Below are positions 39,376-44,597 of a stretch of DNA of 44,597 bases, piece after piece; position 1 is the stretch's first letter, and every line of letters begins with the position of its first letter. The DNA is taken from contig URCA01000029.1 in NCBI GenBank assembly GCA_900546265.1, positions 1 through 44,597 of the forward strand, given 5' to 3'. The position numbers and the translations under genes were made by a program. Below the pieces are notes generated by a model. The model was not told the DNA's origin. It was given only the letters and a program-made list of their open reading frames with translations, and did no database searches. Source of the stretch: an uncultured Oscillospiraceae bacterium (GTDB taxonomy: Bacteria; Bacillota; Clostridia; Oscillospirales; Acutalibacteraceae).

Positions 39376-39405
39376 TGGTGGGGCGAGCAGGGCTCGCCCG
39401 CGAAA
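39376..39405 (-). repeat. Palindromic GC-rich repeat (reverse copy)
   Basis: Reverse-complement match to 25636-25667: GTTTCGCGGGCGAGC followed by its inverted arm and ACCA, with two small differences. It lies next to a separate GC-rich hairpin (39352-39378) after the ABC ATPase gene, which may act as its terminator. Confidence 0.6.
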
Positions 39406-39490
39406 CGGGCCCATTTTCTGGCGGCTTCCCTGGAAAATATCGCCTTTTGCGATGACGCCGGCAAGCATTCCTATTGATCCCTATATATAA

Positions 39491-39522
39491 AAGAGGCCTG
39501 ACGCGTTTGCGTCAGGCCTCTT
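39491..39522 (-). terminator. Terminator overlapping the end of a 62-codon gene
   Basis: A perfect 14-bp stem (39509-39522 and 39491-39504) with a 4-nt loop, followed on the minus strand by TTTTATATA. The stop codon of the small gene lies inside the stem. Confidence 0.85.
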
Positions 39523-39700
39523 CGCGGTTCAGCCAGCGGCGGCAGGCCTCCAGCGTGCCGAAGGTCTCGACGAAGGCTTCGCCGGCGAGGTTGTCAATGC
39601 CGAGATAGCCGTCGGCCTCCCGGGCCCAAAACAGGCCCCGGGGCTCCCGAGCCTCCACCACCGCACGCGCTTCCTCCAGTGTCAGCTCCCGGATATGCAT
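39512..39700 (-). CDS. Small protein of unknown function (62 residues)
   Basis: MHIRELTLEEARAVVEARE then FWAREADGYLGIDN and a C-terminal helix (TFGTLEACRRWLNREE). The compact mixed alpha/beta pattern, a ribosome site (AAAGGATGAGGAG) and a perfect terminator at its end support a real gene. It has no recognised family. Its length and acidic character fit a small regulatory or phage-linked protein, but that is a guess. Confidence 0.6.
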   Translation of the reverse strand: MHIRELTLEEARAVVEAREPRGLFWAREADGYLGIDNLAGEAFVETFGTLEACRRWLNREEA

Positions 39701-39845
39701 ACACTCCTCATCCTTTCCCGTAGGGAGGACACGCCGTCCTCCACCTCCTCATTCTATCACGGTTTTGTCCGATTTATACACCTGCCGCCAACTTTTTTAT
39801 TCGACAGTATCCGTTCTTTTTCTTCCAGTTTTCGGAAACTTTCTC

Positions 39846-39874
39846 TTGACTTTTATCCTGTTTTGAGATATAAT
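39846..39874 (+). promoter_or_regulatory. Promoter of the replication-protein-like gene
   Basis: TTGACT (39846-39851), a 17-bp spacer and TATAAT (39869-39874), 33 bp before the ATG at 39908. The region is AT-rich compared with its surroundings. Confidence 0.85.
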
Positions 39875-39907
39875 TATAATAGAACATCAGGAAAGGAAGT
39901 TGATCGT

Positions 39908-40486
39908 ATGGCATGGATCGAAGCGCATCAAAGTCTGGCGGAAAGTCCAAAGCTGATGAAGCTGTGCAAGCGGTTAAAGATTCCCCATTCCCAGGGGATC
40001 GGGCATCTGTTTTTTCTGTGGTGGTGGGCGCTGGATCACGCACCGGACGGAGACCTGAGCGCCCTGGGAGCCACTGGCGTGGCGCGGGTTGTCCGGTGGG
40101 AGGGAGAACACCTCCGCTCGGTTCTTCCGGCGCTGAAAAAGGCGGGGTTCGTCGATGAGGACAACCGGATCCACGACTGGCAGGATTACGCCGGGCGGCT
40201 CATCTCCAAACGAGAAGAAAAGCGCGAGCAGGATCGGGAACGGCGGAGGAAACAACGCCTACTGAACAGCGACAAGGCGGCGGATCCTGTCGCCGGTGAC
40301 GCACACGCGACGCGCGCCCTACAGAACCGTACCCAACCCAACACAACCGAACCTCTTCCCCCCGACGCCCCCCAGGGGGCCTTCCCTGAGGGGAACGCGT
40401 ACCCCGACGCGGGGGACGACATCCCCGCCGTCATCCCGGAGGAGGCCAGCCTGCTGGACGTATTGCCCCCATACATAGAGTGCTGA
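39908..40486 (+). CDS. Phage-type replication initiation-like protein
   Basis: A 192-residue protein. The first 95 residues (MAWIEAHQSLAESPKLMKL, GHLFFLWWWALDHAPDGDL, VLPALKKAGFVDEDNRIHDW) form a helical, winged-helix-like domain of the type seen at the N-terminus of phage replisome-organiser and DnaD-like proteins. A highly charged helix (KREEKREQDRERRRKQR) follows, then a disordered Pro-rich tail. ATG 39908 has AAGGAAG 8 nt upstream. With the DnaB-like helicase downstream and repeats between them, it probably loads the helicase or binds an origin (inference). Confidence 0.7.
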   Translation: MAWIEAHQSLAESPKLMKLCKRLKIPHSQGIGHLFFLWWWALDHAPDGDLSALGATGVARVVRWEGEHLRSVLPALKKAGFVDEDNRIHDWQDYAGRLISKREEKREQDRERRRKQRLLNSDKAADPVAGDAHATRALQNRTQPNTTEPLPPDAPQGAFPEGNAYPDAGDDIPAVIPEEASLLDVLPPYIEC

Positions 40487-40920
40487 CCACAAGCGGGATC
40501 GGAAAGAACCCTTCGGCGGCACATAACTAGGGTTGGTAACCACAAGCGGGAGTGGAAAGAACCCTTCGGCGGCACAAGGGGCCGCCGCCCCGCAAGGCGG
40601 GGACAGGCTTCTTTCCCTTACGCCACTCTCTACGGGCGGCTGAGCGAGTAGCCGGCGCCCCGCAAAGCGGGGACGCGCTTCTTTCCCTTCATCTAATTTC
40701 TGCGGGCGGCTCAGTTGAGAGATAGAGTGCTGACCACAAGCGAGATCGGAAAGAACCTCTCGCCGGCCACATAACTAGGGTTGGTAACCACAAGCGGGAT
40801 TGGAAAGAACCCTTCGGCGGCACAAGGGGCCGCCGCCCCGCATAGCGGGGACAGGCTTCTTTCCCCTACTCTACCGTCTATGGGCGGCTGAGCGGGTAGC
40901 CGGCGCCTCGGCGGGCGGCG
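40481..40920 (+). repeat. Tandem duplication with four 37-bp repeats and two foldable modules (candidate origin)
   Basis: A block of about 247 bp is present twice (from about 40481 and 40728). Each copy carries two repeats of the form ACCACAAGCGGGA…GGAAAGAACCC…CGGC: R1 40486, R2 40539, R3 40733, R4 40787. R2 and R4 continue into a 63-nt module (40554-40616 and 40802-40864). In it, GGAAAGAA pairs with TTCTTTCC and encloses two GC-rich hairpins; stems are conserved while the loop changes from AAG to ATA. There is no gene here. The position between replication genes suggests iterons of an origin or a structured RNA. Confidence 0.65.
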
Positions 40921-40955
40921 GACTTGCGATGGACGAATCGGAGAGGAGCTTCGGT

Positions 40956-42206
40956 ATGTTGGAAACAGAACGCGCGGTGATCGGGTGCCTGGTGGTGGAC
41001 TGGCCGGCCTGCCGGGAGCCGCGCATCGAGCCGGTTTGGTTCGAATCGGCCTTTTACCGCAAGGTGGCGCGGCGGGGGCTGGAGCTGGAGGCGGCGGGGA
41101 CCCGGCCCGACGCGGTCACCCTGCTGCCCGACCTGAGCCCGGAGGAACGGGCGGAAATCCTCCGCTGCGCCGAACAGATGCCCCGGGTGTCGGGCTACAC
41201 CCATTACGCCGAGCAGCTGCGGGAGGAATGGCGGCAGCGCAGCCTGCGCGCGGCGCTCCAGCGCATCGGCGCGTCGGGCGAGAACGCGGACGGCATGACC
41301 GCCGCCCTGCGCCGGGTGGTGGGCGAGCAGGAGGCGGCGGGCGGCGGCTCGCCCCCGGGCTGCACCCTGTCGGAGGCCTATGTCGACCTGTATACCGGCC
41401 TGTTCAGCCAGGACACGCGGCATCTGTCCGGCTATCCCGGGCTGGACGGCCTGATGGGCGGGCTGCTGCCCGGGTCGGTGTTCGTGCTGGCGGCCCGCAG
41501 CGGCCACGGCAAAACCGACTTTGCCCTGTCCCTCCTGCTGCGGTACGCGGCGGCGGGGCTGCGGGTGCTCTACTACTCCATGGAGATGGGGGGCGGGCAG
41601 CTGATGACCCGGGTGGCGGCCCAGCTGACCGGCCTGCACAGCGCCCGCATCCGGGACAAACGGCTGACCGATGAGGAACGCGCCCTGGTGGCCCGGGCCA
41701 TCGGGCTGCTGCAGGGCCGGGAGGCGGTGCGGGTGGCGGAAGCGCCCCCCAGCCTGGACGACCTGCGCCGGCACATCCGGGAATGCCGGCCCGCCGTGAT
41801 TTTCCTCGACCATCTGGCCCTGATGAAGATGCCCCGGCGGGGCAGCCGGTACGAGGAGGTGGCCGAGACCACCCGGGCCCTCAAGGCCCTGGCCCTGGAA
41901 ACCGGGGTGGCGGTGGTGGAGCTGGTGCAGATGAACCGCCAGGTGGAGCTGCGCCCCGACAAGCGGCCCCAGCTCTCCGACCTGAAGGAATCGGGCACCA
42001 TCGAGGAGGACGCGGACTATGTTCTCTTCCTCCAGGCCGAGGGGGCCAACCGCTTTCTGACCGGCGGGGATTCCCGCCCGGTGCGGGCCACCCTGGCCAA
42101 GAACCGCCACGGCGCGACCGGGACGCTGCGCTTCGCCTGGCGGCCCCAGTACAGCCGCTTCGCGGAGCTTAAGCCCCCGGCGGCGGCGGACGCGACCGCC
42201 TCTTGA
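40956..42206 (+). CDS. DnaB-like replicative helicase
   Basis: A 416-residue protein with the DnaB layout. Residues 1-100 are a helical N-terminal domain (LETERAVIGCLVVDWPAC). The RecA-fold core has Walker A ARSGHGKTDFAL near 182, YYSMEMGG near 208, Walker B PAVIFLDHL near 280, and QLSDLKESGTIEEDADYVLFL near 340. The C-terminus is typical (LAKNRHGATGTLRFAW). It probably unwinds DNA at a phage or plasmid-type replication fork. ATG 40956 has AGGAG 7 nt upstream; an ATG at 40929 would add nine residues. It lies directly after the duplicated repeat block. Confidence 0.88.
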   Translation: MLETERAVIGCLVVDWPACREPRIEPVWFESAFYRKVARRGLELEAAGTRPDAVTLLPDLSPEERAEILRCAEQMPRVSGYTHYAEQLREEWRQRSLRAALQRIGASGENADGMTAALRRVVGEQEAAGGGSPPGCTLSEAYVDLYTGLFSQDTRHLSGYPGLDGLMGGLLPGSVFVLAARSGHGKTDFALSLLLRYAAAGLRVLYYSMEMGGGQLMTRVAAQLTGLHSARIRDKRLTDEERALVARAIGLLQGREAVRVAEAPPSLDDLRRHIRECRPAVIFLDHLALMKMPRRGSRYEEVAETTRALKALALETGVAVVELVQMNRQVELRPDKRPQLSDLKESGTIEEDADYVLFLQAEGANRFLTGGDSRPVRATLAKNRHGATGTLRFAWRPQYSRFAELKPPAAADATAS

Positions 42207-42251
42207 AACCACAAAGTTGCAAAAAGCAACCATCTGGAAAGGAGAACCGTT

Positions 42252-42866
42252 ATGAACACACCCATTCTGCGCGTGCGGGACGCGCAAGGCAATCTCATCC
42301 CCATTCCGGCGGTACGGGGGGAAGCCGGGCCCCAGGGCATCCCCGGCCCCCAAGGCCCGCAGGGGCCTCAGGGCGACAAGGGCGACCCCGGCACGACCGG
42401 ACCGCAGGGTCCCAAGGGCGATCCCGGCGACACGGGGCCACAGGGGCCGCAAGGCCCCAAGGGAGACAAGGGAGACAAGGGCGATAAAGGGGACGCGGGC
42501 GTTGTGGACGCCGCCGCCCTGCTGGCGAAAATCTACCCCGTGGGCTCCCTCTACCTGTCCACGGTGAACGTCAGCCCCGCGAGCTTTCTCGGCGGCGAAT
42601 GGGTTCCCTGGGGAACGGGCCGCACGCCGGTGGGCGTGGACGCGGCCCAGACCGAATTCGCCTCCCCCGAGCAGGTGGGCGGCGCGAAAAGCGTGGTGCT
42701 CACCGGGGAAAACCTGCCCACCGACGCGGTGTACGACGGCACGGTCACCCTCTTCGCCTCCGGCAACTACGCGGGGGGGTGGGATTTCGCCCTGCGGGGC
42801 GAGGGCAAGCCGGTGCCCGTTTTGCAGCCCTATATCACCTGCTACATGTTCAAGCGCACAGCGTAG
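42252..42866 (+). CDS. Collagen-repeat tail-fibre-like protein
   Basis: A 204-residue protein in three parts. The N-terminal part (NTPILRVRDAQGNLIPIPAV) is seen in phage tail-associated proteins. About 20 Gly-X-Y triplets (such as GPQGPKGDPGDTGPQG) lie at about 23-82 and form a collagen-like trimeric stalk. The C-terminal domain (IYPVGSLYLSTVNVSPASFLGGEW near 90, written here as IYPVGSLYLS and FLGGEW; then TGRTPVGVD) matches receptor-binding or collar domains of phage tail fibres and ends with YITCYMFKR. AAAGGAG precedes the ATG. The TAG stop is the first triplet of a MITE-like element. Confidence 0.85.
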   Translation: MNTPILRVRDAQGNLIPIPAVRGEAGPQGIPGPQGPQGPQGDKGDPGTTGPQGPKGDPGDTGPQGPQGPKGDKGDKGDKGDAGVVDAAALLAKIYPVGSLYLSTVNVSPASFLGGEWVPWGTGRTPVGVDAAQTEFASPEQVGGAKSVVLTGENLPTDAVYDGTVTLFASGNYAGGWDFALRGEGKPVPVLQPYITCYMFKRTA

Positions 42867-43027
42867 GCCCTGTTTGAAAAATAAAAAGTGCTGGATATTT
42901 CGCTGCGAAACGTCAAGAGCAAGGAAAAAAGCGGACGAATCCTTTCGGATTCGGAGCATTTTTGACGCAGCTATCGGCGCTTCGCAGTAGAAATAGACAG
43001 TATTCTGGATTTTCCAAACAGGGCCTA
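42864..43027. mobile_element. MITE-like 164-bp element with 13-bp perfect terminal repeats
   Basis: TAGGCCCTGTTTG (42864-42876) and its exact complement (43015-43027) bound a non-coding core that contains further palindromes (GAATCCTTTCGGATTC at 42937-42952). Its first triplet serves as the stop codon of the collagen-repeat gene. Core motifs resemble the 163-bp element at 10348-10510. Confidence 0.75.
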
Positions 43028-43051
43028 ATCGAAAGGAAGAGAGGAATGCAT

Positions 43052-44597
43052 ATGCAGGAACCCATTCGAACCCTGCGCGTCCAAGCGGACGCCAATGGGG
43101 TACGCCCCTCCAACCCCCAATACGCCGGGGTGCAGGGGGAACACAACGCCACCCGGGTGATCTTCGCCCTGGACGAGGCGCTGCTGCGGGCAGAATACCG
43201 CTACCGGTTTGAGTTCGTGGACAGCATGGGCGGGCTGGACGCGGGCGGGGAAGCCACCCCCGTCGACGGAGAGCTGTCCTGCCTGCTGCCCGAGCCGTGG
43301 ACCCGGGCGGGGGGCTGCGGGACGCTGCGGCTCTGCGCGGTGGCGGCGGGGGCGGACGGCCAGGAGGAGCAGGTGGTCTACACCCTGCCCGCCCTGCTGA
43401 CCTTCGCCACCCGGGAGAGTGCCGGGCCCCTGGAGGACGAGGTGAAAACCAACCTGTCCGCCCTGATGACCGACGCAAGGGAGGCCACTGACGCCGCGAA
43501 CGAAGCCGCCGAAAGCGCGAACGCGGCGTCGGACAAGGTGGATGAAGCTGTGTCCAGCGCCAACGCGGCGACGGCCAACGCGAACCGCGCCGCTGCAAGC
43601 GCGGACGCTTCCGCGGCCACGGCCAACGCGGCGGCCGGCGGGGCGCAGGAGGCCAAGGAGGCGGCCGACACGGCGGCCAGCGGGGCCAATACGGCAGCCG
43701 AGCAGGCGCGGACGGCGGCGGCCAGCGCCAACACAGCGGCAGGAACGGCCAGCACCGCCGCTTCCAACGCCAACGCCGTGGCCGACGCGGTGCAGGCCAA
43801 GCTGGACGCGGGCGAGCTGAAGGGCGAAAAAGGCGACACCGGCCCCCAGGGCCCCCAGGGGGTCAGCGGCGTGTACGTGGGCGGCGGCGACATGCCGGAG
43901 GGGTACACCGTCCAGGTGGATCCCACCGGGGATATGCTGTGCTATACCGCCGGAGAAAGCGACAGCCGGTATCTGCGGGCCACCGAGATTCGCCGCCCAT
44001 TTGCCGACGGAGTAATTACCCTGGCCGACGCGGACGACGCGGCCTTCGGCGGCGTGACCGTTCTGGGCGCGACCACCGAGGCAGGCACGGGCGACAAGGG
44101 GCCGGACAATCCGTACGCCCTGACAGGCGTGCAGCCGGCGAGCCTGACGGTGTGCGGGAAGAATTTGTGTCCGCCGACATTTTACCAAGGGGCGTACACC
44201 ACCCAGGCGGAATCACGCATACGCTCCGAAATTATCCCCATCGTGCCGCACGTGCAGTATGTGTTCTCCGTCGCGGCGGGATATGCCGCATTAAACGTCT
44301 ACTTTTTAGGTGCCAATAAGGTGGGGCTTGGCTGGCTGCAAAGCGCCAACAACACAGCGGCGCAGCTTAGGTTCACGCCGAACAAGGACACCTATCGCTA
44401 TGCGGTGCTGGTGGTGTCCTATCCAGACCAGACAACGCCGATCGCGCCGGACGCACCGATTTCCGCGCAGTTAGAGTTCGGCACCGCCGCCACCCCCTAC
44501 GAGCCGTATACCGGCCAGACCGTCCCCCTGCCTGCGCTGGAGCCCTTGTACGGCGCCGGCGACATCCGCGACGAATACGACGCGGCCACCGGCGTGG
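43052..44597 (+). CDS. Phage tail/baseplate-like protein with Ala-rich coiled region (3' partial)
   Basis: At least 515 residues, open at the right edge. Residues 1-125 (IRTLRVQADANGVRPSN…, VIFALDEALLRAEYRYRFEF) form a beta-rich domain like the N-terminus of BppU-type upper baseplate proteins. Residues 125-250 are an Ala/Asn-rich repeat (ANAASDKV, ATANANRAAASADASA), probably a long trimeric coiled stalk. A short collagen-like stretch (GEKGDTGPQGPQG) follows near 254. The rest is beta-rich and ends with SAQLEFGTAATPYEPYTG, typical of phage minor structural proteins. GAGAGG precedes the second of two ATGs by 7 nt; starting at 43046 would add two residues. Confidence 0.82.
   Translation, partial: MQEPIRTLRVQADANGVRPSNPQYAGVQGEHNATRVIFALDEALLRAEYRYRFEFVDSMGGLDAGGEATPVDGELSCLLPEPWTRAGGCGTLRLCAVAAGADGQEEQVVYTLPALLTFATRESAGPLEDEVKTNLSALMTDAREATDAANEAAESANAASDKVDEAVSSANAATANANRAAASADASAATANAAAGGAQEAKEAADTAASGANTAAEQARTAAASANTAAGTASTAASNANAVADAVQAKLDAGELKGEKGDTGPQGPQGVSGVYVGGGDMPEGYTVQVDPTGDMLCYTAGESDSRYLRATEIRRPFADGVITLADADDAAFGGVTVLGATTEAGTGDKGPDNPYALTGVQPASLTVCGKNLCPPTFYQGAYTTQAESRIRSEIIPIVPHVQYVFSVAAGYAALNVYFLGANKVGLGWLQSANNTAAQLRFTPNKDTYRYAVLVVSYPDQTTPIAPDAPISAQLEFGTAATPYEPYTGQTVPLPALEPLYGAGDIRDEYDAATGV

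Noticed and set aside
40486..40823. CRISPR array
   Set aside because: Four 37-bp repeats are present, but spacing is irregular (53, 194, 54 bp), the intervening sequence is itself duplicated and no cas genes are nearby.
40878..43598. 906-codon open frame on the minus strand over the helicase and collagen-repeat genes
   Set aside because: It crosses two convincing plus-strand genes, the repeats and a MITE-like element; the translation is Arg/Pro/Gly-rich.

Overview
The window is chromosomal DNA from a GC-rich anaerobic member of the Clostridia, most likely a gut commensal (Oscillospirales or Christensenellales type; inference). The basis is Firmicutes-style AAGGAGG ribosome sites, TTGACA/TATAAT promoters and GTG/TTG starts in very GC-rich DNA, together with fermentative sugar genes and gene families typical of gut Clostridia. 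Most genes are complete. The first may be cut at the left edge and the last runs off the right edge.

Left part (1-6333): an acyltransferase-like gene with its membrane partner, a fused sugar acetyltransferase-kinase, two tRNA genes (Asp, Thr), DNA polymerase IV and an endonuclease/exonuclease/phosphatase-family protein.

Centre (6371-25483): a minus-strand bacterial microcompartment (BMC) operon of about 18 kb under a divergent DeoR-type regulator. In transcription order it is rhaA, rhaB, ackA, a class II sugar-phosphate aldolase, diol dehydratase pduC-D-E, reactivase pduG, adenosyltransferase pduO, pduP, a zinc alcohol dehydrogenase, four hexamer-type shell genes, pduL, the vertex protein gene, pduS and pduT. 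Together they encode: L-rhamnose to rhamnulose-1-phosphate, cleavage to DHAP and lactaldehyde, reduction to 1,2-propanediol, B12-dependent dehydration to propanal, then propionyl-CoA, propionyl-phosphate and propionate plus ATP, or 1-propanol. An encapsulated aldolase and zinc ADH (a pattern known from glycyl-radical fucose/rhamnose BMCs) are joined to a B12 diol dehydratase core (a Pdu pattern). Short mobile-looking repeats lie between the shell genes.

Right of the operon (25484-29377) is a repeat-rich stretch. It holds an AT-rich two-gene toxin/immunity-like island with a LexA-type box, bracketed by copies of the end of a zinc-ribbon gene, then a cluster of small membrane proteins. Next come an AraC regulator divergent from galK-galT, a lipoprotein, a metal-responsive arsR/HMA/CadA-type ATPase operon, about 900 bp of structured non-coding DNA, and an ABC exporter pair.

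The right end (39512-44597) looks phage-derived. It has a replication-protein-like gene, a duplicated block with four 37-bp repeats and two copies of a foldable 63-nt module, a DnaB-type helicase, a collagen-repeat tail-fibre-like protein and a large tail/baseplate-like protein that is open at the edge.
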